Below, in pieces: positions 33,391 to 41,672 of a stretch of DNA of 64,000 nucleotides. Position numbers and translations under genes: made by a program. Position 1 is the first letter of the stretch. Each line of letters starts with the position of its first letter. The DNA is from Limnohabitans sp. 2KL-27 (GTDB lineage Bacteria > Pseudomonadota > Gammaproteobacteria > Burkholderiales > Burkholderiaceae_C): the NCBI RefSeq assembly GCF_001269345.1, contig NZ_CXOP01000002.1:1798853-1862852 (forward strand), given 5' to 3'. The notes below the pieces were generated by a model, which saw only the letters and a list, made by a program, of their open reading frames with translations, ran no database searches and was not told where the DNA came from.

Positions 33391-34347
33391 TCAAATGTCA
33401 GCCAGCAATGGGTAGGGCAGCGGCAGCAAGTCCAAGGCGGCGCCGTCTGCGCCGCCGACGCGCCAGCCCGATTGCATGCTTTCTGTCGTGCCACTGACCA
33501 GTGCATCAAAGCCCTGGCCATCGGCACGCGCTGCGCTCAGCACCACGGTGGCGCAGGCTTGGTCGGGGTCGGTGGGGGTGAAAACGTCTTGACCTGCGGT
33601 CAAGGCGACAAGGCTGTGCACCAGCGCCGTGCGGCGCTTGAGGGTGCCTCGAAACTGGCTGCGTGCGACAACCTCTTGACCGGGGTAACAGCCTTTTTTG
33701 AAGTTCACACCGCCCACCGATTCGTAATTGAGCATTTGCGGCACGAAAGCCTCGAACACGGGCTGGCTGACCAATGTGACGCCACTCATCACTTCGGCCC
33801 ACTGCCAAACTTGGGCTGGCACATCGGCGCCGGCTGGCAGCGCATGGCCCGATGGGGCGATCCACAGCGCACGGGGAATTTCAGAAGCGCCCAACACTGC
33901 AGGATAAAGCGACACGGTGTACACGCCATCCTGGGCGAGGGTCTGCCAAGGCGCAGCATCGCCCGCCAAAGCTTGGACACTCGCGCCAAGCAAGCCGCGC
34001 AACTGGCACTGGCTGGTGATGTCGCTGATTTTGACTTTGGCCCGCAGCACGAACATGGACAGGCGCTTGAGGGTCTGGGCCAGCAAGTCGAGGCTCAAGA
34101 CCAGCAAAACCGTGTCCGGCGCGGTTTTGACAAGGATAAAGCTGGCCTGCATTCGGCCTTTGGCCGAGCAAAAGGCCGCCAGACGCGACTGGCCCACGGG
34201 CAACAGCAACACATCGTTGCTGAGCTGGTTGTGCAAAAAATTCGCCGCGTCCTCGCCTTGGGCCTGGATCACACCGAGGTGGGGCAGGGGGCTCGTGCCG
34301 TTCAAGAGGGTCTGAAGGTGAGGGCTGAAATCTGCAGGGGTGTTCAT
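33391..34347 (-). CDS. ygfZ: YgfZ/GcvT-domain folate-binding protein
   Basis: 318 residues. YgfZ binds tetrahydrofolate and supports repair or assembly of certain Fe-S enzymes such as MiaB. Diagnostic motif KGCYPGQEVVARSQFRG (K-G-C-Y-x-G-Q-E) is complete, including the conserved Cys. N-terminal QGEDAANFLHNQLSNDVL and GRMQASFIL fit the family. It is divergent to mltG; the two starts are 70 bp apart. Confidence 0.94.
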   Translation of the reverse strand: MNTPADFSPHLQTLLNGTSPLPHLGVIQAQGEDAANFLHNQLSNDVLLLPVGQSRLAAFCSAKGRMQASFILVKTAPDTVLLVLSLDLLAQTLKRLSMFVLRAKVKISDITSQCQLRGLLGASVQALAGDAAPWQTLAQDGVYTVSLYPAVLGASEIPRALWIAPSGHALPAGADVPAQVWQWAEVMSGVTLVSQPVFEAFVPQMLNYESVGGVNFKKGCYPGQEVVARSQFRGTLKRRTALVHSLVALTAGQDVFTPTDPDQACATVVLSAARADGQGFDALVSGTTESMQSGWRVGGADGAALDLLPLPYPLLADI

Positions 34348-34417
34348 GTCGGGGCTCAGTCGTCGGGCAAGGGGTGAATTATCATCCCCTCCACGTTTTC
34401 AACACCCGAACAAGGAC

Positions 34418-35419
34418 ATGGCCGTGCTCAAAGGCTTGATGAAGTGGTTGGCCAGCCTGTTGCTTGTGGCCTCGGGTCTGCTGGGGGGCGCTTTCTGGTG
34501 GGTTCAGCACCCCTTGGACACCCGTCAAGCCACGCTGGATCTGTCGATCGAGCCCGGCACCTCGGCCAAAGCCATTGCCCAAGCTGTGGCCGATGCGGGC
34601 GCCCAAAACTCGCCCGAACTGCTCTATGCCTGGTTTCGCTTGTCGGGTCAGTCGCGCCAGATGCGGGCGGGCAGCTATGAAATTGCACCTGGCACCTCAC
34701 CCCAACGTTTGCTCAGTATGCTGGTGCGGGGCGAGGAAAGCCTGCGCACGGTGACGGTGGTGGAAGGCTGGAACTGGCGCCAAGTGCGGCAGGCTTTGGC
34801 CAAGGCTGAAAACCTCAGACCTGACAGCCGCGCCTTGACCGATGAAGCGTTGATGATCCAGCTGGGTCGCCCCGGCGTGGCCCCGGAAGGGCGCTTTTAT
34901 CCCGACACGTATTCGTATGCCAAAGGCACCAGCGACTTGGCGGTGTTGCAGCGGGCCATGAAAGCCATGGACAAGCACCTGCAGCAAGCCTGGGCGGCCC
35001 GGCAACCCGATGCATCCCTGCAGTCGCCCGAACAGGCGCTGATTTTGGCCAGCATTGTTGAAAAGGAAACAGGCAAGGCACAAGACAGGGCCCAGATTTC
35101 GGGCGTGTTCAACAACCGCCTGCGCATCGGCATGCGCCTGCAGACCGACCCGACGGTGATTTATGGCTTGGGTGAGGCTTTTGACGGCAATTTGCGGCGG
35201 GTGCACCTGACCACCGACAACCCTTGGAACACATACACCCGCTCGGGCCTGCCGCCCACGCCCATTGCCATGCCGGGCAAGGCTTCGTTGTTAGCGGCTG
35301 TTCAGCCGGCTAAAACCTCTGCCATTTATTTTGTGGCCAAAGGCGATGGCAGCAGCCATTTCAGTGTGACGCTGGACGAGCACAACCGGGCCGTGAACCG
35401 TTACCAGCGCGGCCAGTGA
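34418..35419 (+). CDS. mltG: Endolytic transglycosylase MltG (YceG-like)
   Basis: 333 residues from the ATG at 34418 preceded by AAGGA. One N-terminal membrane anchor (LMKWLASLLLVASGLLGGAFWWV). A LysM-like subdomain follows (SIEPGTSAKAIAQAVADAG; MRAGSYEIAPGTSPQRLL). The YceG catalytic part has EGRFYPDTYSYAKGT, ILASIVEKETG (catalytic Glu), VFNNRLRIGMRLQTDPTVIYGLG and NTYTRSGLPPTPIAMPG. It cuts nascent peptidoglycan glycan strands, setting strand length at the periplasmic face. It starts the mltG-tmk-holB-tatD group. Confidence 0.96.
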   Translation: MAVLKGLMKWLASLLLVASGLLGGAFWWVQHPLDTRQATLDLSIEPGTSAKAIAQAVADAGAQNSPELLYAWFRLSGQSRQMRAGSYEIAPGTSPQRLLSMLVRGEESLRTVTVVEGWNWRQVRQALAKAENLRPDSRALTDEALMIQLGRPGVAPEGRFYPDTYSYAKGTSDLAVLQRAMKAMDKHLQQAWAARQPDASLQSPEQALILASIVEKETGKAQDRAQISGVFNNRLRIGMRLQTDPTVIYGLGEAFDGNLRRVHLTTDNPWNTYTRSGLPPTPIAMPGKASLLAAVQPAKTSAIYFVAKGDGSSHFSVTLDEHNRAVNRYQRGQ

Positions 35420-35477
35420 ACGGTGTTGAGCTTGCCCATCAGCTTCGGCGACAATCGGGGATTGATTTCACACCTTT

Positions 35478-36176
35478 ATGAGCATCGGCACATTCATCAG
35501 TTTTGAAGGCATCGACGGTGCGGGCAAGTCCACGCACATCGCCCGCGTGGCCGACCTGTTTTCCCAAGCGGGCAGGGCTGTGGTGCTCACCCGTGAGCCG
35601 GGCGGCACGCCTGTGTCTGAAAAGCTGCGCGAATTGGTGCTGCACGAGCCCATGGACCCACTGACCGAGGCGCTTTTGATGTTCGCAGCCCGTCGCGAGC
35701 ACCTGGTGCAGGTGATCGAGCCGGCCTTGGTCCGCGGCGATGTGGTCTTGTGCGACCGCTTCACCGACGCCACCTTTGCCTACCAAGGGGGTGGGCGGGG
35801 CTTTGACTGGCAGGTGCTGGGGGCGCTTGAGCGCATGGTGCAGCAACGCCCCATCCAAGACCCATCCTCAGTCTCTGACCCGCATGCTGGTCATGATCGC
35901 GCAGGCGGGAATCCCTCATTGAGGCAACCTGATTTGACGGTCTGGTTTGATCTGGACCCGCTCATTGCGGCCCAGCGCCTGGCCTCGGCCAGGGTGCCCG
36001 ACAAGTTTGAGTCCCAGCCCGCTGACTTTTTTGCGGCGGTGCGGGCCGGATACGCTCGCCGCCTGGCCGAAATGCCCAGCCGTTTTGCACGCATCGACGC
36101 TGCTCAAGCCATGGAAGCTGTGGGTGCTGACGTGACCCGCATTGTTCGCGATTGGCTCCATCGGAGGGCGCCATGA
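35478..36176 (+). CDS. tmk: Thymidylate kinase with an in-frame insertion
   Basis: 232 residues, longer than the usual 205-215. P-loop [47 protein letters not shown] (the DR motif and lid-adjacent Gln) and [12 protein letters not shown]. It phosphorylates dTMP to dTDP. Between [11 protein letters not shown] and QPDLTVWF an extra segment of about 20 residues ([22 protein letters not shown]) is encoded by repeat-like DNA (35866-35924). The insertion lies in a surface loop region of the fold, so the enzyme is probably still active. The stop overlaps the holB start (ATGA, 36173-36176). Confidence 0.94.
   Translation: MSIGTFISFEGIDGAGKSTHIARVADLFSQAGRAVVLTREPGGTPVSEKLRELVLHEPMDPLTEALLMFAARREHLVQVIEPALVRGDVVLCDRFTDATFAYQGGGRGFDWQVLGALERMVQQRPIQDPSSVSDPHAGHDRAGGNPSLRQPDLTVWFDLDPLIAAQRLASARVPDKFESQPADFFAAVRAGYARRLAEMPSRFARIDAAQAMEAVGADVTRIVRDWLHRRAP
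35866..35924 (+). repeat. Palindromic dispersed-repeat-like insertion inside tmk
   Basis: The 59-nt segment is bounded by CCTCA (35866-35870) and its complement TGAGG (35920-35924), with inner arms CCCGC (35879-35883) and GCGGG (35905-35909). Positions 35890-35915, GTCATGATCGCGCAGGCGGG continuing AATCCC, resemble the dRS3/NEMIS-like repeat family core of GTCATTCCCGCG...GCGGGAATCC, with a degenerate left arm. It is in frame. Confidence 0.5.
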
Positions 36177-37177
36177 GCGCTGTCTTGACTGCGCCCTGGA
36201 TCACCCGGCAAGCCACCCAGTTGTTGGCCCAGCGTGGACACGCCTGGCTGCTTCAAGGCCCTTCGGGCCTGGGTCAATACGAATTGGCTCTGGCTTTGGC
36301 GTCGGCCTGGCTTTGCGAAAAACCCACAGCGTTGGGTGCTTGCGGTGTGTGCGCCAGTTGCCATGCCATTGCCGTGCACACCCATGCGGATCTGGCCGTG
36401 TTGATGCCCGAGACCGTGATGATCGAGCTGGGCTGGCCTTTGTCCGAAAAGGCCCAGGACGAGATCGATAAAAAAACCCGCAAGCCCAGCAAAGAGATCC
36501 GGGTCGACGCGATGCGCGATGCGGTGGAGTTTTCACAGCGCACCGATGCGCGCGGGCGTGGCAAAGCGGTGCTGGTGTTTCCGGCTGAGCGCATGAACAC
36601 CATCACGGCCAATGCGCTGCTCAAAACCTTGGAAGAGCCGCCAGGCGACGTGCGCTTTGTGCTGGCCACCGAGGCCGGCCACATGCTGCTGCCCACCATC
36701 CGCAGCCGTTGTTTGGCCCACACCATGCATTGGCCCGAAGCCGACGAGGCGCTGCCCTGGCTGATGGGGCAGGGCGTTGCCACTGCTGTCGCACAAGACT
36801 TGCTGCGCAGTGCGGGCGGACGTCCGGCCGATGTGCTGCGCCAAGCTGAATCTGGTTTGTCACCGGATTGGTGGGCCCATTTGCCCAAAGCCATGCGACA
36901 AGGCGATGCCCGGCATTTGGCCGATGTGAGTCCCGCGCAAGCCATCGACGCCTTGCAAAAGCTCTGTCATGACCTGGTTCTGCGTCACTCGGGCGCTTTG
37001 CCTCGCTTTTTTGATGCAGCGCATTTGCCCGCCTGCGCTGCTTCTGCGCTGGTGCTGACCGACTGGTTCAAGCGCCTGATGCAGTCGGCCCGCACGGCCG
37101 AGCACCCCTTCAATGCCGGTTTGATGCTGGAAGCCTTGACCGCCGATGCCCATCAAACCCTGATGTCCAAGGGCTGA
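36173..37177 (+). CDS. holB: DNA polymerase III subunit delta'
   Basis: 334 residues from the ATG overlapping the tmk stop. AAA+ fold with a P-loop-like [15 protein letters not shown] (degenerate, as expected for delta'), a zinc module with four Cys ([15 protein letters not shown]), sensor-like [20 protein letters not shown] and the arginine-finger region TIRSRC. It is the rigid part of the clamp loader that loads the beta clamp. Residues about 95-120 are a Lys-rich acidic insert ([17 protein letters not shown]) seen in related betaproteobacteria. Gene order tmk-holB is conserved. Confidence 0.93.
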   Translation: MSAVLTAPWITRQATQLLAQRGHAWLLQGPSGLGQYELALALASAWLCEKPTALGACGVCASCHAIAVHTHADLAVLMPETVMIELGWPLSEKAQDEIDKKTRKPSKEIRVDAMRDAVEFSQRTDARGRGKAVLVFPAERMNTITANALLKTLEEPPGDVRFVLATEAGHMLLPTIRSRCLAHTMHWPEADEALPWLMGQGVATAVAQDLLRSAGGRPADVLRQAESGLSPDWWAHLPKAMRQGDARHLADVSPAQAIDALQKLCHDLVLRHSGALPRFFDAAHLPACAASALVLTDWFKRLMQSARTAEHPFNAGLMLEALTADAHQTLMSKG

Positions 37178-37180
37178 GCC

Positions 37181-37990
37181 ATGTACACCGATTCCCATTG
37201 CCATCTGAATTTTCCCGAACTGATGGCTCAGCTCGACAGCATTCAGCAGGCCATGCAAGACGCACAGGTCACGCGCGCCCTGGTCATCTGCACAACCCTT
37301 GAAAAGTTTGACGAAGTGCATGGCCTGGCCATGGCCCATGACAACATGTGGGCCACCGTGGGCGTTCACCCCGACAACGAAGGCGTGCGAGAACCCAGCC
37401 TGCAGGATTTGCTGGAAGGTGCCGCCCGCCCCAAAGTCGTGGCGATTGGAGAGACCGGACTTGACTACTACCAGATGGATGAGCGCAAGGGCGGGCGCAC
37501 TGTGGCCGACATGGAATGGCAGCGCGAGCGTTTTCGCACCCACATCCGCGCAGCCCGCCAGACGGCCTTGCCCTTGGTCATCCACACCCGCCAAGCCTCA
37601 GACGACACCATCGCCATCTTGAAAGAGGAGGGTGAAACGGGAGGCATCGGTTGTGCGGGCGGTGTGTTTCACTGCTTCACCGAAAGCCAGCAGGTGGCCC
37701 GTGCCGCTCTGGACTTGGGTTTTTATATTTCGTTTTCCGGCATCCTGACCTTCAAAACGGCGGCCGATTTGCGTGAAGTGGCCCAGTTTGTGCCTGATGA
37801 CCGCCTGCTCATCGAAACGGACAGCCCTTACTTGGCCCCAGTGCCGTATCGGGGCAAGATCAATAACCCGTCCTATGTGCCCTATGTGGCCAAGTTGCTC
37901 GCAGAGTTGCGAGGCACCAGCAGCGAGGCGGTGGGTGAGCTGACCACTCGAAATTTCCTTCAATTGTTTGCCCAAACATCGGCTGAATAA
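37181..37990 (+). CDS. tatD: TatD-family hydrolase (putative metal-dependent DNase)
   Basis: 269 residues. TatD amidohydrolase fold with metal ligands: TDSHCHLNF (HxH), VGVHPDNEG, GETGLDYYQ (Glu), VIHTRQASDD (His), GVFHCFTES (His) and LLIETDSPYLAP (Asp). Enzymes of this family are 3'-5' DNases or deacylases of D-amino-acid tRNAs. The start is 3 bases after the holB stop, so it belongs to the tmk-holB transcript. No unusual features. Confidence 0.95.
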   Translation: MYTDSHCHLNFPELMAQLDSIQQAMQDAQVTRALVICTTLEKFDEVHGLAMAHDNMWATVGVHPDNEGVREPSLQDLLEGAARPKVVAIGETGLDYYQMDERKGGRTVADMEWQRERFRTHIRAARQTALPLVIHTRQASDDTIAILKEEGETGGIGCAGGVFHCFTESQQVARAALDLGFYISFSGILTFKTAADLREVAQFVPDDRLLIETDSPYLAPVPYRGKINNPSYVPYVAKLLAELRGTSSEAVGELTTRNFLQLFAQTSAE

Positions 37991-37994
37991 CTTC

Positions 37995-38822
37995 ATGTTG
38001 AACATTAATTTATTCAAAAAGATCCTTGTTTTTATTGGTTTTTCGACATCTGTTTTAGGCGTTCACGCTGGCTCGTATGAGGACTTTTTCAAGGCTGTTC
38101 AATTTGACGATGTCAAGTCGGTTCAGTCTTTGCTCCAGCGTGGTTTTGATCCCAACACCGTCAATCCTGCAGGGGTTCCGGCCTTGATGTTGGCCGTTCG
38201 GGAACCCTCGCTGAAAGTGGCTCAATTGTTGGCGCAATGGCCCAAAATCAAGGTTGAAGTTCGCAATGACAAGGACGAAAGCCCTTTGATGCTGGCTGCA
38301 CTCAAGGGGTATTTGCCCTTGGTTAAAACGCTCGTTGAGCGCGATGCCGATGTCAACAAGCCTGGCTGGACGCCTTTGCATTACGCGGCATCGACCGGTC
38401 AAGTGCCTGTGATCGAGTATTTGTTGGACCAGAGTGCTTATTTGGATGCCGAATCTCCCAACGGCACAACCCCCTTGATGATGGCAGCCATGTACGGCAG
38501 CCCTGAAGCTGTCAAGGTATTGATCCAGGCCGGGGCCGACTTGACCCTTAAAAACCAATTGGGCTTGTCCGCGCTCGATTTTGCAGTTCGTGGGGACCGC
38601 GCCAATGCCAAGGCGTTGATTGAAACGGGTCTTCAGCGTCTTCAACAGCGAACGCCCGTACGTGATGCTTCATCCTTTGCCGCACCGGTTGAGGCGTCTG
38701 GCAGGAGTGCGGATGCAACTTCAAATGCTGCAGTGCCCAGGGTCTCAGCATCACCCGTGCCTTCGTCTTCATCCGAAAGCGTGACGCCCACACCAAGCCA
38801 TCCTTTGAAAGGTCGTTGGTAG
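37995..38822 (+). CDS. Secreted ankyrin-repeat protein
   Basis: 275 residues from ATG 37995, five bases after the tatD stop. A signal peptide (about 1-25, KKILVFIGFSTSVLGVHA) directs it to the periplasm. About five ankyrin repeats cover residues 25-215; the clearest are DESPLMLAALKGYLPLVKTL, GWTPLHYAASTGQVPVIEYLL, GTTPLMMAAMYGSPEAVKVL and LGLSALDFAVRGDRANAKAL. The C-terminal 60 residues are Ser/Pro/Thr-rich and probably disordered. Ankyrin repeats bind protein partners; no enzyme activity is expected. Base composition is poorer in GC than that of neighbours. Confidence 0.9.
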   Translation: MLNINLFKKILVFIGFSTSVLGVHAGSYEDFFKAVQFDDVKSVQSLLQRGFDPNTVNPAGVPALMLAVREPSLKVAQLLAQWPKIKVEVRNDKDESPLMLAALKGYLPLVKTLVERDADVNKPGWTPLHYAASTGQVPVIEYLLDQSAYLDAESPNGTTPLMMAAMYGSPEAVKVLIQAGADLTLKNQLGLSALDFAVRGDRANAKALIETGLQRLQQRTPVRDASSFAAPVEASGRSADATSNAAVPRVSASPVPSSSSESVTPTPSHPLKGRW

Positions 38823-38995
38823 AGCGTTGTCGTTTTTGGGAAGTTCTTTGGATTAAACTTCCTCTTTAGATACATACGATGTGCATTATGTAAAGTTATG
38901 GGCATGCAACAAGATGACAAAATTGAGAGAAATTATGTGCAAGACCCATCAGTTGCATGGCAGAATCTCGTCGTTCTATTCATTTGGAGAAAATC

Positions 38996-39277
38996 TTGAA
39001 CAAAGCAGAACTGATCGAAGCCTTGGCAAAAGAAACAGACATGTCCAAAGCAGCTGCCGGCCGTGCCGTCAGCGCTTTGGTTGAAATCATCACCAAGACC
39101 GTTGCCAAAAAACAAGACGTGCAACTCATTGGTTTTGGTACCTTCAAGGCAGCCAAGCGCGCTGCCCGCGTTGGCAAGAACCCACGCACGGGTGAGAAGC
39201 TGAAGATCGCAGCCGCCACTGTGCCACGTTTCACAGCCGGTGCCGCTTTCAAAGCTGCCGTGAACAAGAAGAAGTAA
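38996..39277 (+). CDS. HU-family DNA-binding protein, TTG start
   Basis: 93 residues. The start is TTG at 38996: GGAGA (38985-38989) precedes it by 6 bases and the protein then begins with the usual (M)NKAELIEALAKE; the ATG at 38957 would add a non-homologous extension. HU motifs: DMSKAAAGRAVSALVEII, VQLIGFGTFKAAKRAARVGKNPRTGEKLKI (the DNA-intercalating arm with Pro in RTGE-KNPRTG) and FTAGAAFKAAVN. HU bends and compacts DNA. A strong terminator follows, so it is monocistronic. Confidence 0.93.
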   Translation: MNKAELIEALAKETDMSKAAAGRAVSALVEIITKTVAKKQDVQLIGFGTFKAAKRAARVGKNPRTGEKLKIAAATVPRFTAGAAFKAAVNKKK

Positions 39278-39296
39278 TCCCCGTTTGCTTCAGCCG

Positions 39297-39333
39297 AAAG
39301 GCAGCCATGGTGAACAACCTGGCTGCCTTTTTT
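39297..39333 (+). terminator. Intrinsic terminator of the HU gene
   Basis: Perfect 11-bp stem AAAGGCAGCCA/TGGCTGCCTTT (39297-39307 with 39320-39330), 12-nt loop, continuing T-run to 39333, 20 bp past the stop. Confidence 0.92.
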
Positions 39334-39447
39334 CATGGGAGAAATGACGGAATGGTTTCAATGAGTGCGCTCGCACACAGAGCAAAAAGGTTCGCGCTGC
39401 TAAGGTGTTGAAGGTCTCAGTTCAACATGCCCAAGGGAAAGCGCCCC

Positions 39448-40008
39448 ATGAAACACAGACGGTCCATTGTTCTTGCATTCTGGCTACTGAATCTGTCATT
39501 TATAACTGTGCAAACCGTGAACGCACAAAAGACGGTCACCGATGGTGCATATTCAGCCCCCCAAAAAAATCGACCTGAAACCGCCCATCCAAGGCATAAG
39601 CCAAATCCGGGCAAAGATCAGAAAAAAATTGAACACCTGCAAGACCGGTCGCCTCCACATGTCTTGGCACCCTCCTCTGTTGGCCATGTGGCTGTTGGGG
39701 GGTATTTTCAAATTCATCAAATTGAAGCCGCCCGAAACTTCTACAACAGACCCGAAAACAGGGGATTCTGTCCTCCAGGATTGGCTAAAAAAGGCACGGG
39801 TTGCCTGCCGCCAGGACAAGCCAAATCCTGGCGCAAGGGGAAGCCATTGCCTGATCATGTGGTCTATTACGATTTGCCAAGGTCTGTGGTCCTGGCGTTG
39901 GGCGTGCCGCCTCACGGCTACCAATACGTGCGGGTGGCATCCGATATCTTGCTGATGGCCATCGGCACTCGCCTGGTCATGGATGCGATAGAAGATTTGG
40001 TGCAATGA
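39448..40008 (+). CDS. RcnB-like periplasmic protein of unknown function
   Basis: 186 residues; the ATG at 39448 follows AAGGGA (39432-39437), and an ATG at 39427 has no ribosome site. Signal peptide about 1-28 (SIVLAFWLLNLSFITVQTVNA). A low-complexity His/Pro/Lys-rich stretch follows. The C-terminal 85 residues (GFCPPGLAKKGTGCLPPGQAKSW, LPDHVVYYDLPRSVVLALGVPPHG, VRVASDILLMAIGTRLVMDAI) have the RcnB-type pattern linked in E. coli to Ni/Co homeostasis. Two Cys could form a disulfide. Resemblance is partial; function unproven. The region is less GC-rich than the rest. Confidence 0.6.
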   Translation: MKHRRSIVLAFWLLNLSFITVQTVNAQKTVTDGAYSAPQKNRPETAHPRHKPNPGKDQKKIEHLQDRSPPHVLAPSSVGHVAVGGYFQIHQIEAARNFYNRPENRGFCPPGLAKKGTGCLPPGQAKSWRKGKPLPDHVVYYDLPRSVVLALGVPPHGYQYVRVASDILLMAIGTRLVMDAIEDLVQ

Positions 40009-40116
40009 AACTCAGCGCAGGATGCCACCCTTGCCCCTGATTTGAAAAAAACTGAATAAATCAGCACGAGGTGACCGACAATTGTCTTCTTTGACTTTCG
40101 GTTGGCATCGGTATTT

Positions 40117-41052
40117 ATGGCGATTCAATGGTTTCCTGGACACATGCACCTGACGCGCAAGGCGATCGGGGAACGCATCAAAGACATTGACGTTGTGATC
40201 GAAATGCTGGACGCGCGCTTACCAGGCTCAAGCGCCAATCCCATGTTGGCCGAGCTGATCAAGGGCAAGCCAGCCCTCAAGATCCTGAGCAAGCAAGACT
40301 TGGCCGATCCGGCCCGAACCAGCCAATGGTTGGCTCATTACAACGCCATGCCCGGCGTGCGAGCCATTGGCTTGGACACGAGCATGAGCTCACCCGCCAA
40401 AGCGCTGATCGAAGCCTGCCAGCAACTGGCACCCAACCGAGGCGGCATGGTCAAACCCATGCGCGTGCTGATTTGCGGCATCCCCAATGTGGGCAAATCC
40501 ACCCTGATCAACACCCTCAAAGGCAAACGTGCCGCCAAAACAGGCGATGAAGCCGGCGTGACCAAACAGGAAATGCGGATTGCCTTGGCCGACGACTTCT
40601 ACCTCTATGACACCCCTGGAGTGCTCTGGCCGCGCATCATCGTCGAGCAAAGCGGCTACAACCTGGCCGCCAGCGGGGCGATCGGTGTGAATGCTTTTGA
40701 TGAGGAAGTGGTCGCGCTGGAGTTGCTCAACTACCTGATCCCCCACTATCCGCAGGCGCTCAGCGACCGCTACAAAGTGACCGATGTGGCCAGCCACACC
40801 GACGAAAGCCTGCTCGAAGCGATCGGACGTGTTCGTGGCGCCATGCAAAGCGGTGGAAGGATCAACAGCACCAAGGCCGCACACATCGTGATCCACGATT
40901 TCCGCGCGGCGGCGCTGGGCCGCATCACTCTGGAAACTCCCGAACAATTTGCCCAATGGCTGGCAGAAGGCAAAAAGGCCGATGCCGAACGTGCGGTTCG
41001 CAAAGAGGCGAGCGACAAATCCAAGAAAACTTCACGAAAAACGGTGGGTTGA
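40117..41052 (+). CDS. Circularly permuted GTPase, YlqF/RbgA ribosome-biogenesis family
   Basis: 311 residues from the ATG at 40117 (MAIQWFPGHM is the invariant YlqF start); no clear ribosome site precedes it. The G motifs occur in permuted order G4-G5-G1-G2-G3: SKQDLAD (G4), GIPNVGKSTLIN (G1), DTPGVLWPR (G3), with TGDEAGVTK between. A C-terminal helical domain and a Lys-rich tail (RKEASDKSKKTSRKT) follow. RbgA in Bacillus matures the 50S subunit; proteobacterial members are presumed similar. The next gene starts five bases later. Confidence 0.93.
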   Translation: MAIQWFPGHMHLTRKAIGERIKDIDVVIEMLDARLPGSSANPMLAELIKGKPALKILSKQDLADPARTSQWLAHYNAMPGVRAIGLDTSMSSPAKALIEACQQLAPNRGGMVKPMRVLICGIPNVGKSTLINTLKGKRAAKTGDEAGVTKQEMRIALADDFYLYDTPGVLWPRIIVEQSGYNLAASGAIGVNAFDEEVVALELLNYLIPHYPQALSDRYKVTDVASHTDESLLEAIGRVRGAMQSGGRINSTKAAHIVIHDFRAAALGRITLETPEQFAQWLAEGKKADAERAVRKEASDKSKKTSRKTVG

Positions 41053-41056
41053 TCGC

Positions 41057-41650
41057 ATGAGCCCGCAACACGCCACCCCCGACAAAGATGCCATCGCCCT
41101 CCTCCCGCCTTTTGAGCGGCTGGGGCTGGACCGGATCACGCTGGTCAGCAGCGGCGCGCAAGCGCAACAGGCCCTTGGGCACTTGCTACAGGCCAGCGCT
41201 TGGGGCTTCGACACAGAGTCCAAACCCACCTTCAGAGTGGGCGAAGCCTCAGACGGACCCCACATTCTTCAACTCGCTACATCCGAGCGGGCTTGGGTTT
41301 TTCAGCTGAACGACACGGCATGTCGCCGCGTGGCGGCCGAACTGCTGGCGCAACCAGGCATCGTCAAGGCTGGCTTTGGTTTGGGTGATGACCGCAGGCG
41401 CATCATCCATAAGCTGGGCATCGAGCCACAAGGCATCCTCGAGCTCAACACAGTGTTCCATCAGCGCGGTTACCGCAAAGACATGGGCGTCAAAGGCGCC
41501 GTGGCGGTCTTGTTTAACCAACGCTTCATGAAATCCAAAAAGGCCGCCACCAGCAACTGGGCCAATGCACAGCTGACCGAGTCGCAGGTGGTTTATGCGG
41601 CCAACGATGCTTATGCCGCCATGCGGGTCTGGCAGGCGCTGGCGCTTTGA
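41057..41650 (+). CDS. DEDDy 3'-5' exonuclease (RNase D-like domain)
   Basis: 197 residues from the ATG at 41057. A single exonuclease domain without the HRDC modules of full RNase D. Acidic ligands: ASAWGFDTESKP (DxE), KAGFGLGDDRR (Asp), and VVYAANDAYAA (Tyr-x3-Asp). The KGAVAVLFNQRF helix corresponds to the LANLVGL region. It probably trims RNA 3' ends or removes nucleotides from DNA. Tandem with the RbgA-like GTPase, so a role in rRNA maturation is plausible but inferred. Confidence 0.87.
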   Translation: MSPQHATPDKDAIALLPPFERLGLDRITLVSSGAQAQQALGHLLQASAWGFDTESKPTFRVGEASDGPHILQLATSERAWVFQLNDTACRRVAAELLAQPGIVKAGFGLGDDRRRIIHKLGIEPQGILELNTVFHQRGYRKDMGVKGAVAVLFNQRFMKSKKAATSNWANAQLTESQVVYAANDAYAAMRVWQALAL

Positions 41651-41672
41651 AGCGCCATCACGACAAGCGTTT

